Positions 1 through 12,491 of a stretch of 64,000 nt of DNA are shown in pieces; positions within the stretch are counted from its first letter, which is position 1; each line of letters starts with the position of its first letter. The DNA comes from Pseudacidovorax sp. (GTDB lineage: Bacteria; Pseudomonadota; Gammaproteobacteria; Burkholderiales; Burkholderiaceae_C). The stretch spans positions 310,001 through 374,000 of the forward strand of contig NZ_JAGOPN010000001.1 of assembly GCF_017991995.1 (NCBI RefSeq), in the 5' to 3' direction. The notes under the pieces were generated by a model. That model saw nothing but the letters and a program-made list of their open reading frames with translations, was not told the DNA's origin and made no database searches. The position numbers were made by a program, and so were the translations under genes.

Positions 1-661
1 CCTGCACCAGCCAGCCCTTGACGCGCTGACGCTCCAGCAGGCCCAGGGCCTCGGGGCCGGTCTTGTCGTTGACGGCCTTCCAGAAGCTCGTGTTGTTGGC
101 GTCGATCTTGCGCATCGTCGCTTCCTGCAGGCGGGGCAGGGTGATGAACTGGGCGCCGTGCTCGCGGGCCTTGATCTGGGCGGGGGAGCCGTCCAGCGTC
201 GAGAAGTCGCTGCCGCGGCCCTGGTTCTGCACCACCACATAGCGGGCGCGGGTGCCGTAGGTGTCGACCAGGCGGCCCAGCATGTCGGTGGAGTCCCGGC
301 CGTCGTCCATCACGTGCCAGAACACGACCGGGATCTCCAGTTCGTCGAACACGTCGAAGAGCTGCGATTCGTCGATCCAGCGCGCCAGCGGCGCCTGGGT
401 CTGCGCGGCCAGGTCGACGATCACGCTGCGCTCGGGGTGCTCCTCGAAGCCGTTGACCACCGTGTCCAGGCCTTCGAAGCTGTCCACCGCCACCGGCGAG
501 GCGAAGCCTTCGTAGAAGCGGGTGAAGGAGTTGTGCGAACGGTCGGTGTCGAAGCCGATGAAGGGGCGGCTGCGGTCGATGAAGTACTGGGCCAGCAGGC
601 GCGAGGTGACGGACTTGCCGACGCCGCCTTTTTCGCCACCGATGAAGTTCAGGGTGCTCAT
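1..661 (-). CDS. ParA/MinD-like P-loop ATPase (C-terminus cut by window edge)
   Basis: The protein begins MSTLNFIGGEKGGVGKS, so a deviant Walker A motif (KGGVGKS, residues 11-17) lies at the very N-terminus. That is the hallmark of the SIMIBI ParA/MinD/mobilization ATPase group. A later VIVDLAAQTQAP segment fits the Walker B strand, with the usual DxPP replaced by DLAAQ. About 220 residues are visible and the frame runs off the left edge. No ParB, MinC or relaxase partner is seen; the next gene upstream is a lipoprotein. Plasmid or chromosome partitioning, mobilization, or positioning of an unknown cargo all fit, and the family does not say which. The ATG at 661-659 was chosen because the motif follows at normal distance. 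Confidence 0.75.
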   Translation of the reverse strand, partial: MSTLNFIGGEKGGVGKSVTSRLLAQYFIDRSRPFIGFDTDRSHNSFTRFYEGFASPVAVDSFEGLDTVVNGFEEHPERSVIVDLAAQTQAPLARWIDESQLFDVFDELEIPVVFWHVMDDGRDSTDMLGRLVDTYGTRARYVVVQNQGRGSDFSTLDGSPAQIKAREHGAQFITLPRLQEATMRKIDANNTSFWKAVNDKTGPEALGLLERQRVKGWLVQ

Positions 662-814
662 GTGCAGGAGGGGAGGTGGTGGAGAAGTTGCGCGCCGCGC
701 GCCGCGCGGCGCGGAGGCCGGGTTTGCACGGGTTGCGCGGCGCATTCTAGAAAGCGGTCTGTGTCGATGGTGTGCAAAGACGGCCGGCGCGAAGGGTCGG
801 CACCGCACCCGCGC

Positions 815-1579
815 TCAGCGCGGCACCATCGCCAGCAGTGGCCCCAGGTTGCCCATCAGCCAGTTCTGGCTGAAGTCCAGTGCGGCGCGGCGGTACTTCT
901 CGTCGGCCTGGGCGGCCAGCAGATCGAGCCGCGCCACCACCTTCGACAGTTCCCGGTCCACCACCAGATTGCGGCCCCGCTCGCTGATCTCGGTGGACAG
1001 CAGCAGCGGCTGGCCGTCGGCGCCGGTGCGCGAACTCAGCAGCCACAGCGAGATCTCGAAGTTGCGTGCGGCGCGGAAGGCGTTCTCGGCGCTGACGCCG
1101 TCGATCATGGTCTGCCGCCAGGTGTCGCCGTTGGCCTGCTTGAGCATGGCGGCCCAGCCGGTGACCAGCGCCGCCACACGGTCGCCGGCGTAGGTCTCGG
1201 GCGGCGCGAAGGCCAGGCGCACGGCCTCGATGCCGGTGGCGCCGCGGAGCCAGGGCAGCGGCGGGCCCTGCTCGATGGCCTGCCAGGTGCGGGCCACGGC
1301 GTCGTCGGCGCTGGCGGCCCATTTGTGCCATTCGCGCGGATTACGGCGGTACAGCGACAGTTGCACGCGGCGCACCGATTCCAGGTTGTCGCGCAGTGCC
1401 AGGTTGGCCACGCGATTGGCGCCGGACTCCATCCATTCGCCCTGGGTGTAGGGCTCGGCCCGCTTGGTGTCATGGAACATGCCGCAGCCGGCGAGCAGGG
1501 CACAGGCGCCGATCAGGGCGGGCAGCAGCAGGTGCTGCACGCGCACGGGCGCGAGGGAAGCGAGCAGGGGAAGGCGCAT
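815..1579 (-). CDS. Outer-membrane-type lipoprotein of unknown function
   Basis: A 254-residue protein whose N-terminus reads as a lipoprotein signal peptide ending in LLAGC, with the acylated cysteine near residue 30. The mature part is helical and rich in Arg, Trp and Ala, with no motif I recognise. An upstream ATG at 1651 adds 24 residues and has a slightly better ribosome site, but it would make an unusually long signal peptide, so 1579 is preferred. It is divergent from smc with about 95 bp between them, a likely two-way promoter region. Cell-envelope location is predicted; the role is unknown. Confidence 0.7.
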   Translation of the reverse strand: MRLPLLASLAPVRVQHLLLPALIGACALLAGCGMFHDTKRAEPYTQGEWMESGANRVANLALRDNLESVRRVQLSLYRRNPREWHKWAASADDAVARTWQAIEQGPPLPWLRGATGIEAVRLAFAPPETYAGDRVAALVTGWAAMLKQANGDTWRQTMIDGVSAENAFRAARNFEISLWLLSSRTGADGQPLLLSTEISERGRNLVVDRELSKVVARLDLLAAQADEKYRRAALDFSQNWLMGNLGPLLAMVPR

Positions 1580-1674
1580 TGGGCGCACGTTATCATCCTG
1601 CCCTTGCGCGGCAAGGCACGGCCTGCGCACTTTCTCCTTGAATATCAACATCTTGGCCTTGCTGCCCGTCTGCG

Positions 1675-4600
1675 GTGCGTCTCAACTCCATCAAGCTTTC
1701 CGGGTTCAAGTCCTTCGCTGAGCCGACCAACTTCATGCTCCCGGGCCAGCTGGTGGGTGTGGTGGGGCCCAACGGCTGTGGCAAGTCCAACATCATGGAC
1801 GCGGTGCGCTGGGTGCTGGGCGAGTCGCGCGCCTCCGAGCTGCGCGGCGAGTCCATGCAGGACGTGATCTTCAACGGCACCACCAGCCGCAAGCAGGCCA
1901 GCCGTGCGAGCGTCGAGCTGGTGTTCGACAACGCCGACCACCGCGCGGGCGGCCAGTGGAGCCAGTTCACCGAGATCGCGGTCAAGCGCGTGCTCACGCG
2001 CGACGGCAACAGCAGCTACTTCATCAACAACCAGCCGGTGCGCCGCCGCGACGTGCAGGACGTGTTCCTGGGCACCGGCCTGGGCCCGCGGGCCTACGCC
2101 ATCATCGGCCAGGGCACGATCAGCCGGATCATCGAGTCCAAGCCCGAGGAGCTGCGCCTGTTCCTCGAAGAGGCCGCCGGCGTCTCCAAGTACAAGGAGC
2201 GCCGCCGCGAGACCGAGAACCGCCTGTCGGACACGCGCGAGAACCTGACCCGGGTCGAGGACATCCTGCGCGAGCTCAACGCCAACCTCGAGAAGCTGGA
2301 GAAGCAGGCCGAGGTGGCCGCGCGCTACAACCAGCTGCAGGCCGAGGCCACGCGCAAGCAGCACCAGCTGTGGTTCCTCAAGCGTGCCGATGCCGAGGCC
2401 GACCAGCTGCGCGTGCAGGCCGAGGGCCGCCAGGCCGTCAACGACCTCGAATCGCGCATGGCCGACCTGCGCCACATCGAGGCCGAGCTCGAGACCATCC
2501 GCCAGGCCCACTACGGTGCCGGCGACCAGGTCAACCAGGCCCAGGGCAAGCTCTACGAGGCCAGCGCCGAGGTGGGCCGGCTGGAGGGCGAGATCCGCTA
2601 CGTGGTCGAAGGTCGCCAGCGCGTGCAGCAGCGCCTGGCGCAACTGGCCGAGCAGATCCAGCAATGGGACACTCGCCGCGCCGACGCCGAGGTCGAGCTG
2701 GAGAACCTGGCCGGTGCGGGGATCGACGCCGAGGAGCAGGCCGCCATACTCGCCGCCCAGCTCGAAGAGCAGGAGGCCCGTCTGCCCGAGCTGGAGGACG
2801 CCCGCCAGCGCGCGCAGGAGACGGCCAACGGCCAGCGCGGCGCCGTGGTGCAGGTGCAGCAGCAGATCCAGGTGCTGGCTGCGGACCAGCGCAACATCGA
2901 CGACCAGGTGCGCCAGCTCAGCCAGCGCAGCGACCGGCTGCGCGCCGACCGCCAGGCGCTGAATGCGCCCGACGAGGCCAAACTGGAAGCGCTGCGCGAG
3001 GAATTCGCCATGGCCGAAGAGGCGGCCAGCGAATCCGAGGCGCGCCTGATGGACCTGCAGGAGCGTGTGCCGCAACTCGACGACGACCGCCGCGCCCGCC
3101 AGCAGGCCGTCAACACTGAAGGCGCGCGACAGGCCGAACTGTCCGCCCGACTGGAGGCTTTGCGCGCTTTGCAGGAGAAGGTCAAGACCGACGGCAAGCT
3201 GCGTCCCTGGCTCGCCAAGCACGGGCTGGACGGCCTGCAGGGCCTCTGGAGCCGCCTGCATGTGGAGCCCGGCTGGGAGGCCGCGCTCGAAGCCGCGTTG
3301 CGCGATCGCATGGGCGCGCTGGAGATCTCCCGCCTCGAAATGGCCCGCGCCTTCGCCAACGACGCGCCGCCGGCCAAGCTCAGCTTCTACACGCCACCTG
3401 CCGCGCCGGTTGCCGCCAGTGCGGGCGCCATGCCCCGACTGGCTGACCTGCTGCGCCTGCACGACGCCGGCCTGCAGTCGCTGATGGCCGACTGGCTGTA
3501 CGGCTGCTTCACCGCTGCCAGCCTGGACGACGCCCTGGCCGCCCGCGAGCGCCTGCAGCCCGGCGAGGCCATCTACGTGGCCGCCGGCCATGTCGTCACG
3601 CGCCACAGCGTCGGCCTCTATGCGCAGGACTCCGAGCAGTCCGGGCTGCTGGCCCGCCAGCAGGAAATGGAAAACCTGGAGCGCGAGCTGCGCGCCCAGG
3701 CCCTGATCGCCGAAGAGGCCCGCACGGCCCTTGTGCGCGCCGAGTCGGCCTATGCCGAAGCCGCTGGCCGACTGGTCGGCGCCCGGCGCGAGGCCGACCA
3801 GACCCGCGCCCGTGCCCACGAACTGCAGGTCGAGACGCTGCGCCTGTCCCAGCAGGCCGAGCAGGCCCGCGCCCGCAGCGAGCAACTCAATGCCGACCTC
3901 GGCGAGGTCGAGGCCCAGCTCGAAGAACTGCAGGAGCGCCGCGTCGCCGCCGAGGCCCGCTTCGAAGAACTGGACCTGCAACTGGCCGACAGCCAGGAGC
4001 GCCATGCCGAGCTGGAAGAGCGGGTGATCGAGGCCAGCCGCAAGCTGGACGCCGCCCGCGAGCAGCACCGCAGCCTGGAACGGCAGGTGCAGGAATCGAC
4101 CTTCTCGCAACGCACGCTGGAGGCCCGCCGCGCCGAACTCGGCCGCGCCATCGACACCGCCTGCCAGCAGACCGTCGCCCTGGCCGACGAGCGCGAGCGG
4201 GCCGAGGGCGAACTGACCCGCCTGTCCGACGCCGCCGCGCAGGCCGGCCTGCAGGACGCGCTCAACCTCAAGGCCGAGCGCGAGGCTGCGCTGGGCGCCA
4301 TGCGCAGCCAGTACGACGACCTGACCCAGAAGCTGCGCGCCAGCGACGAGCGGCGGCTGCAGATCGAGCGTGCGCTCGACCCGCTGCGCCAGCGCATCAC
4401 CGAGATGCAGCTCAAGGAGCAGGCCGCCCGCCTGGGCCTGGAGCAGTACGAACAGCTGCTGACCGACGCCCAGGCCGACCGCGAGGCCATCGCCGCCTCC
4501 ATCGAGGCCGACAAGGTGCGCCTGACCGGCCTGCAGGGCGAGATCGACCGCCTGCACCGCGAGGTGGCCGGCCTGGGCGCCGTCAACCTGGCGGCGCTTG

Positions 4601-5190
4601 ACGAACTGACCAGCGCCCGCGAGCGCAAGACCTTCCTCGACGCCCAGTCGGCCGACCTGAACGAGGCCATCACCACGCTCGAAGACGCCATCCGCAAGAT
4701 CGACGGCGAGACGCGCGAACTGCTGGGCGGCACCTTCAACACCGTCAACGAGCACTTCAGCCGCATGTTCCCGGAGCTCTTCGGCGGCGGAAACGCCCGG
4801 CTGATCATGACCGGCGATGAGATCCTGGACGCGGGCGTGCAGGTCATGGCCCAGCCGCCCGGCAAGAAGAACCAGACCATCCACCTGCTCTCGGGCGGCG
4901 AGAAGGCGCTGACGGCCATCGCGCTGGTGTTCGCCATCTTCCAGCTCAACCCCGCGCCCTTCTGCCTGCTGGACGAGGTGGATGCGCCGCTGGACGACGC
5001 CAACACCGAGCGCTATGCGCGGCTGGTGTCGGCCATGAGCCGCGGGACGCAGTTCCTTTTCATCAGCCACAACAAGATCGCCATGGAGATGGCCCAGCAG
5101 CTGATCGGCGTGACCATGCAGGAGCAGGGCGTCTCGCGCATCGTGGCGGTGGACATGGAATCCGCCGCCGGCATGGCCGAAGTCGGCTGA
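1675..5190 (+). CDS. smc: Chromosome segregation protein SMC
   Basis: A 1171-residue SMC ATPase, normal length for the family. The head is split. The N-terminal Walker A is GPNGCGKSN (31-39). The C-terminal ABC signature LLSGGEKALTAIAL starts near 1071, followed by Walker B and D-loop FCLLDEVDAPLDDAN near 1097. Between them are two long heptad-rich coiled coils rich in Glu, Gln, Arg and Ala and a globular hinge at about 505-650. SMC dimers with ScpA/ScpB compact and resolve replicated chromosomes; scpAB are not in this window. The start is GTG (GTG-CGT-CTC), giving the canonical MRLNSIKLSGFKSF N-terminus. It is followed 52 bp later by zipA, an arrangement common in Comamonadaceae. Confidence 0.97.
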   Translation: MRLNSIKLSGFKSFAEPTNFMLPGQLVGVVGPNGCGKSNIMDAVRWVLGESRASELRGESMQDVIFNGTTSRKQASRASVELVFDNADHRAGGQWSQFTEIAVKRVLTRDGNSSYFINNQPVRRRDVQDVFLGTGLGPRAYAIIGQGTISRIIESKPEELRLFLEEAAGVSKYKERRRETENRLSDTRENLTRVEDILRELNANLEKLEKQAEVAARYNQLQAEATRKQHQLWFLKRADAEADQLRVQAEGRQAVNDLESRMADLRHIEAELETIRQAHYGAGDQVNQAQGKLYEASAEVGRLEGEIRYVVEGRQRVQQRLAQLAEQIQQWDTRRADAEVELENLAGAGIDAEEQAAILAAQLEEQEARLPELEDARQRAQETANGQRGAVVQVQQQIQVLAADQRNIDDQVRQLSQRSDRLRADRQALNAPDEAKLEALREEFAMAEEAASESEARLMDLQERVPQLDDDRRARQQAVNTEGARQAELSARLEALRALQEKVKTDGKLRPWLAKHGLDGLQGLWSRLHVEPGWEAALEAALRDRMGALEISRLEMARAFANDAPPAKLSFYTPPAAPVAASAGAMPRLADLLRLHDAGLQSLMADWLYGCFTAASLDDALAARERLQPGEAIYVAAGHVVTRHSVGLYAQDSEQSGLLARQQEMENLERELRAQALIAEEARTALVRAESAYAEAAGRLVGARREADQTRARAHELQVETLRLSQQAEQARARSEQLNADLGEVEAQLEELQERRVAAEARFEELDLQLADSQERHAELEERVIEASRKLDAAREQHRSLERQVQESTFSQRTLEARRAELGRAIDTACQQTVALADERERAEGELTRLSDAAAQAGLQDALNLKAEREAALGAMRSQYDDLTQKLRASDERRLQIERALDPLRQRITEMQLKEQAARLGLEQYEQLLTDAQADREAIAASIEADKVRLTGLQGEIDRLHREVAGLGAVNLAALDELTSARERKTFLDAQSADLNEAITTLEDAIRKIDGETRELLGGTFNTVNEHFSRMFPELFGGGNARLIMTGDEILDAGVQVMAQPPGKKNQTIHLLSGGEKALTAIALVFAIFQLNPAPFCLLDEVDAPLDDANTERYARLVSAMSRGTQFLFISHNKIAMEMAQQLIGVTMQEQGVSRIVAVDMESAAGMAEVG

Positions 5191-5242
5191 CGCGCGGGCA
5201 GGTCCGCGCGCCTTACAACAAGAACTCGGAAGAGCAATCCCA

Positions 5243-8540
<3,298 letters not shown>

Positions 8541-8667
8541 GGGCTTGGGGTGGCACTGACGACGCGCTGACTCTTACGGCGTGTTACGCCCGGGCGGGGA
8601 CCCTGGCGTCGGCACCCGCGCTCCAACCGCGTTGTGTACCCATGGCTTCGGCCAGGAGGAAAACTCG

Positions 8668-9156
8668 ATGACGACGACATTCAGACGTGGAGGGGCGGCC
8701 CTGCTGGTGGCGGGCGCGGCCCTGGTGCTGGGCGGCTGTGCCGCCTACGAAGAGCCGGGCTATGCCACCTACCCGGCCTACCCCGGCTACTCCACCTACC
8801 CGGCCCAGCCCTACTACGGCCAACCCGCGGTGGTTCCCGGGGGTTACGTGGGTGTGGACGTCTACCGCGACCCCGGTCCCCGCTACTGGGATCGTCGGCC
8901 GGTGGCCCCTTATCCCTACCCACCAGCCTACGGGCGCCCGGGGTGGAACGACCGGGACAGGGACCATGACCGAGGACGCGGTTGGCGGGGTGCACCGCCG
9001 CAGGCGCAGCTGCCCGGCGTCGTCCCGGTGGTGCCGCCACGCGGTCCCGGTGCCGGTCGGCCCGGCGGACCCCAGGCCGTCCCCTTCGGCGACCCGCGTG
9101 TCGGCACCGGCACGATCATCCCCCCGCCGAAGCAGGATTCGGGCAACACGCCCTGA
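8668..9156 (+). CDS. Tyr/Pro/Gly-rich lipoprotein
   Basis: A 162-residue small lipoprotein. A strong AGGAGG at 8654-8659 sits 8 bp before the ATG and decides the start. The signal peptide ends LVLGGC, then comes a low-complexity stretch of Tyr-Pro and Tyr-Ala-Thr repeats, and an Arg/Pro/Gly-rich tail ending in a Pro-Pro-Lys motif. No catalytic motif is visible. Composition suggests an intrinsically disordered surface or periplasmic protein. It is probably monocistronic, between ligA and def. Confidence 0.75.
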   Translation: MTTTFRRGGAALLVAGAALVLGGCAAYEEPGYATYPAYPGYSTYPAQPYYGQPAVVPGGYVGVDVYRDPGPRYWDRRPVAPYPYPPAYGRPGWNDRDRDHDRGRGWRGAPPQAQLPGVVPVVPPRGPGAGRPGGPQAVPFGDPRVGTGTIIPPPKQDSGNTP

Positions 9157-9206
9157 GCGTCGCGCGCCGCGGGCTTTGGGCCGCGGGGCGCGTCCACAAT
9201 GGGCGG

Positions 9207-9746
9207 ATGACGATCCGCGAAATCCTGAAGATGGGCGATCCCCGGCTGTTGCGCGTCGCGCAACCCGTTGGCGCCTTCGACACCGACGAACTGCACCTGC
9301 TGGTGCGCGACATGTTCGAGACCATGCATGCCGTCAACGGCGCCGGCCTGGCGGCCCCGCAGATCGGGGTGGACCTGCAACTGGTGATCTTCGGCACCGA
9401 CCGCCCCAATCCCCGCTATCCCGAGGCGCCAGTCGTCCCCCGTACCGTGCTGCTCAATCCCGTGATCGAGCCACTCGGCGACGAAGAGGAAGAGGGCTGG
9501 GAGGGCTGCCTGTCCGTGCCGGGCCTGCGCGGCGTGGTACCGCGCTGGCAGCGCATCCGCTACAGCGGCTTCGATCCCTACGGCGATCCCATCGACCGCG
9601 TGGCCGAGGGCTTCCATGCCCGGGTGGTCCAGCATGAATGCGACCACCTGATCGGCAAGCTCTACCCGATGCGCGTACGGGACTTCACCCGCTTCGGCTT
9701 CACCGAGGTGCTGTTCCCCGGACTTGACGCGGCCGACGACGATTGA
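9207..9746 (+). CDS. def: Peptide deformylase
   Basis: A 179-residue metallo-enzyme that removes the formyl group from the initiator methionine of new proteins. All three family motifs are present: GAGLAAPQ (45-52), EGCLS (99-103) and HECDH (143-147). Metal ligands are C101, H143 and H147, and E144 is the catalytic base. HECDH in place of the commoner HEFDH is a tolerated variant. The usual partner fmt is not adjacent, so this may be one of several deformylase paralogs, as is frequent in Burkholderiales. Confidence 0.95.
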   Translation: MTIREILKMGDPRLLRVAQPVGAFDTDELHLLVRDMFETMHAVNGAGLAAPQIGVDLQLVIFGTDRPNPRYPEAPVVPRTVLLNPVIEPLGDEEEEGWEGCLSVPGLRGVVPRWQRIRYSGFDPYGDPIDRVAEGFHARVVQHECDHLIGKLYPMRVRDFTRFGFTEVLFPGLDAADDD

Positions 9747-9764
9747 GTCGTGCGGTCCGGCCGC

Positions 9765-10160
9765 TCAGTTGAAGCGGCCTCCGGCGCCGATGCGGCCGCC
9801 GCCGATCATGGCGATGGCCAGCGCCGCCACCAGGAACATGCCCTGCAGTTCCAGCGCCCAGCCCCCGGTGCCGTTGAACTTGCCCAGGTCGCCCATGTGC
9901 ACCAGCCAGATCGCCACCACCATGTTGATGGCCACCACGAGTGCCGCGGGCCGGGTGAAGAAGCCGACGATCAGCAGCACCGGCGCGACGATCTCGCCCA
10001 CGAAGACCAGGTAGGCCAGCACCGAGGGCACGCCGTGCGAGGCCAGCATGTGGCCGATGCCGTCCACCCCCTTGGGCAGCTTGGCGATGCCGTGCAGCAG
10101 GATCAGCACGCCGAGCGTGGCGCGCAGGAGGAACTTGCCGATGTCGTCTGTACGGTTCAT
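9765..10160 (-). CDS. DoxX family membrane protein
   Basis: A 131-residue integral membrane protein with four predicted helices. The N-terminal FLLRATLGVLILLHGIAKL segment and the GEIVAPVLLIVGFFTRPAA region are typical of DoxX/DoxD-like quinone-related membrane proteins. The family is linked to redox stress and thiosulfate:quinone oxidation, but small members like this mostly lack an assigned function. It is convergent with def (18 bp between stops). Confidence 0.82.
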   Translation of the reverse strand: MNRTDDIGKFLLRATLGVLILLHGIAKLPKGVDGIGHMLASHGVPSVLAYLVFVGEIVAPVLLIVGFFTRPAALVVAINMVVAIWLVHMGDLGKFNGTGGWALELQGMFLVAALAIAMIGGGRIGAGGRFN

Positions 10161-10190
10161 GGAGGGTGGGGTGAAAAGGGCTTGTGCCCA

Positions 10191-10216
10191 GGCTTCGACA
10201 AGCTCGGCCCGAACGG
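10191..10216. repeat. REP-like dispersed repeat (GGCTTCGACAAGCTCGG type)
   Basis: A 26-bp copy of the short repeat that begins GGCTTCGACAAGCTCGG and ends CCCGAACGG, in the gap between the DoxX gene and serB. The same motif recurs inside mfd (15399-15425) and, degenerate, before ispD (16591-16650). Such units are common in intergenic DNA of Comamonadaceae genomes. Confidence 0.7.
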
Positions 10217-10276
10217 TCTTCGTTCAACTGACAAGCATTGGCGCGCAGGCCGCGGGCCGGCGGCCGCTGCGGCATG

Positions 10277-11005
10277 TTAGCCGGGCCGAACGACGTCCAG
10301 CAGCCGATCCAGCCCGCCTTCATCGATGGCTACCATCGCCTGCTCGCGCACCTTGGGCTTGGCGTGGAAGGCCACTGACAGGCCGGCCTCGCCCATCATC
10401 GGCAGGTCGTTGGCGCCGTCGCCCACGGCGATGGTCTGCGCGGGCGAAAGGCGCAGCAGCGAGGCCACTTCCAGCAACGTACGGCGCTTCTCGGCACCGT
10501 CGCAGATGTCGCCCCAGTCCTGCGCGCGCACGCGGCCCGTGAGCCGGCCGCCGTCTTCCTCCAGCAGGTTCGAGCGCGCAAAGTCGATGCCCAGCCGCGC
10601 CTTCACGCGGTCGGCAAAGAAGGTGAAGCCGCCGGACACCAGCAGCACCTTCAGTCCTGCCTCACGGCAGGCGCCCACCAACTCGGGCGCACCGGGCGAC
10701 AGGTGCAGCCGTTGGTCGTAGACCTCCTGCAGCGCACCCACCGGCACGCCTTCGAGCAGGGCGACGCGGCGGCGCAGGCTTTCCTTGAAATCCTTGATCT
10801 CGCCGCGCATGGTGGCCTCGGTGATGGCCGCGACCTCCGCCTTCTTGCCCACCGCATCCGCGATCTCGTCGATGCATTCGATGGTGATCAGCGTCGAGTC
10901 CATGTCGAAGGCGATCAGGCCGAAGTCGGCCAGCTTCAGCGGGCCGGGGATGTGCCGGACGACAAGGCCTGGCGAGATGGATGGCGTGGAAACGGCGACA
11001 GTCAT
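10277..11005 (-). CDS. serB: Phosphoserine phosphatase SerB
   Basis: A 242-residue HAD-superfamily phosphatase catalysing the last step of serine synthesis. HAD motif I is FDMDSTLI, with nucleophile D34 and general acid/base D36. The ECIDEIAD segment follows as in SerB, motif II is LLVSGGFT, and the C-terminal GDGANDLPM supplies the Mg2+ aspartates. The short N-terminal extension lacks an ACT domain, the usual beta-proteobacterial form. It stands alone between the DoxX gene and a Bug receptor gene. Confidence 0.95.
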   Translation of the reverse strand: MTVAVSTPSISPGLVVRHIPGPLKLADFGLIAFDMDSTLITIECIDEIADAVGKKAEVAAITEATMRGEIKDFKESLRRRVALLEGVPVGALQEVYDQRLHLSPGAPELVGACREAGLKVLLVSGGFTFFADRVKARLGIDFARSNLLEEDGGRLTGRVRAQDWGDICDGAEKRRTLLEVASLLRLSPAQTIAVGDGANDLPMMGEAGLSVAFHAKPKVREQAMVAIDEGGLDRLLDVVRPG

Positions 11006-11098
11006 GGCGCCGATTTTCTCATCGCGATCCGTGGGCGCCGGGCCGGCGTCACAACGGGCTGCGACGGGCCTCGCCGCGATGCTGCAGGACGTGGCGGC

Positions 11099-12076
11099 TT
11101 ACTGCGGCACCAATCCCGCTGCCTTCACCAGCTGCGCGTGCAGCTTGATGTCCGCGGCGATGATGCGCTGCAGCTCCTCGGGCGAGCTGGGGGCGACCTC
11201 GATGCCGTTGGTGGCCAGCTTGGCCTTGAGGTCTGCATCCAGTGCGGCACGCACGGCTGCGTTGAGCTGGTCGATGATGGGCTTGGGCGTGCGGGCCGGT
11301 GCCAGGATGCCCACCCAGGCCGAGAGGTTCAGGTCCGGGATGCCGCTTTCGCCCATGGTCGGCACATTGGGCAGCACGGGCGAGCGCTGCGGGCTCAGCA
11401 CACCCAGTGCGAACAGCTTGCCCGCCTGCACGTGCGGCAGGGCTTCGGGCATGACGGCGAACATGCCGTCCACGCTGCCGGCCAGCGTGTCGTTGATGGC
11501 AGGCGCGCCACCCTTGTAGGGCACGTGGAGCATCTTCGTGCCGGTGCGGGTCTCGAACATGAGCGCACCCAGGTGCTGGGGGCTGCCGTCGCCCGACGAC
11601 GCGTAGGTGAGCTTGCCCGGCTCCGCCCTGGCGGCGGCCAGGAAGGCCGCGACGGTAGGGTACTTGGCCTTGTCCTTCACGATCAGCACCATGGGCTGGT
11701 TCACGAGTCGCGAGATCGGCGCGAAGTCGGCCTCGGGGTCGTAGGGCAGGGTCTTGAAGACGCTCTTGTTGGTCGTGAGGAAAGAGGCGGGAGAGACGGT
11801 GAGCGTGTAGCCGTCCGGCGCCGCGCGGGCCACCGCGGGCATGCCGATCTGCCCCGACGCGCCGGCGCGGTTGTCCACGACGAAGGGCTGGCCGAGCGCC
11901 GCGCCGAGCTTCTGGCTCACCTCCCGCGCGATCATGTCCGCGCTGCCACCCGCGGGCAGGCCCACGATGACCTTCACGGGGCGGTCGGGGTACCTGGCCT
12001 GCGCAAACGCCCGGCCGCTGGCGGCCAGCGTCCCCAGTGCGCCCGTGAACATCAGGGCTTGTCGTCGGGTGTGCAT
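11099..12076 (-). CDS. Bug/TctC-family periplasmic solute-binding protein
   Basis: A 325-residue extracytoplasmic receptor. An RRQ-type signal peptide ends AFA, then the family start YPDRPVKVIVGLPAGGSADM, the VDNRAGASGQIG loop, and PYKGG in the second lobe. Bug proteins bind carboxylates or aromatic acids for tripartite tricarboxylate transporters or for signalling; Burkholderiales carry dozens, mostly orphans. No TctA/TctB membrane genes are present, so this is an orphan receptor with unknown ligand. The spelling with RR suggests possible Tat export. Confidence 0.9.
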   Translation of the reverse strand: MHTRRQALMFTGALGTLAASGRAFAQARYPDRPVKVIVGLPAGGSADMIAREVSQKLGAALGQPFVVDNRAGASGQIGMPAVARAAPDGYTLTVSPASFLTTNKSVFKTLPYDPEADFAPISRLVNQPMVLIVKDKAKYPTVAAFLAAARAEPGKLTYASSGDGSPQHLGALMFETRTGTKMLHVPYKGGAPAINDTLAGSVDGMFAVMPEALPHVQAGKLFALGVLSPQRSPVLPNVPTMGESGIPDLNLSAWVGILAPARTPKPIIDQLNAAVRAALDADLKAKLATNGIEVAPSSPEELQRIIAADIKLHAQLVKAAGLVPQ

Positions 12077-12205
12077 CGCTTCTCTCTCCGTTGTATTTTG
12101 GAACGGTGAGTTTTAGCAAGCCCTGTGCCGATGCCCGCTGCGGGCCAACTCATGGCGCATGGGGTGCAAGGCCGTCAGAGCAGGTCGGCCTGGCGAAGTA
12201 TTACG

Positions 12206-12215
12206 TCTATAGAAT
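12206..12215 (+). promoter_or_regulatory. Possible -10 box / operator of the toxin-antitoxin pair
   Basis: The 8-bp palindrome TCTATAGA overlaps TAGAAT (5 of 6 matches to a -10 box), about 28 bp before the antitoxin start. AbrB-type antitoxins usually repress their own promoter by binding palindromic DNA. No convincing -35 box is seen at 16-18 bp, so this is weak. Confidence 0.35.
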
Positions 12216-12243
12216 CGGTAACACTTTCCTGAAGGAGCTCTCC

Positions 12244-12486
12244 ATGCCCACCACGCTCACCGTCAAAGGTCAGGTCACCATCCCCAAGCAAGTGCGCGAC
12301 GCCCTGGGTCTCACGCCGGGCACTGCGGTGGATTTCGCCATCAACCGCGATGGCCAGGTGGTGCTGCAGAAGGCGGAAGCCAGCCGGGGCACGGCAGCGC
12401 GCCGGGCCGACCGTTTCGAGGCTGCCCGGGGCAAAGCCGACGTGAAGTGGCGCACCAAGGACCTGATGGCCTTGCTGAGGGGCTGA
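12244..12486 (+). CDS. AbrB/SpoVT-type antitoxin (VapB-like)
   Basis: An 80-residue protein with the swapped-hairpin AbrB fold at its N-terminus (TLTVKGQVTIPKQVRDALGL, then PGTAVDFAINRDGQVVLQ) and a basic C-terminal tail that would contact the toxin. AAGGAG at 12232-12237 sets the ATG. It neutralises and co-represses with the PIN toxin encoded 5 bp downstream. The assignment follows from fold and gene order, not from a specific family match. Confidence 0.88.
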   Translation: MPTTLTVKGQVTIPKQVRDALGLTPGTAVDFAINRDGQVVLQKAEASRGTAARRADRFEAARGKADVKWRTKDLMALLRG

Positions 12487-12491
12487 TCGAC

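Noticed and set aside
11099..12076. A complete tripartite tricarboxylate transporter locus
   Set aside because: No TctA or TctB membrane genes adjoin either Bug receptor.
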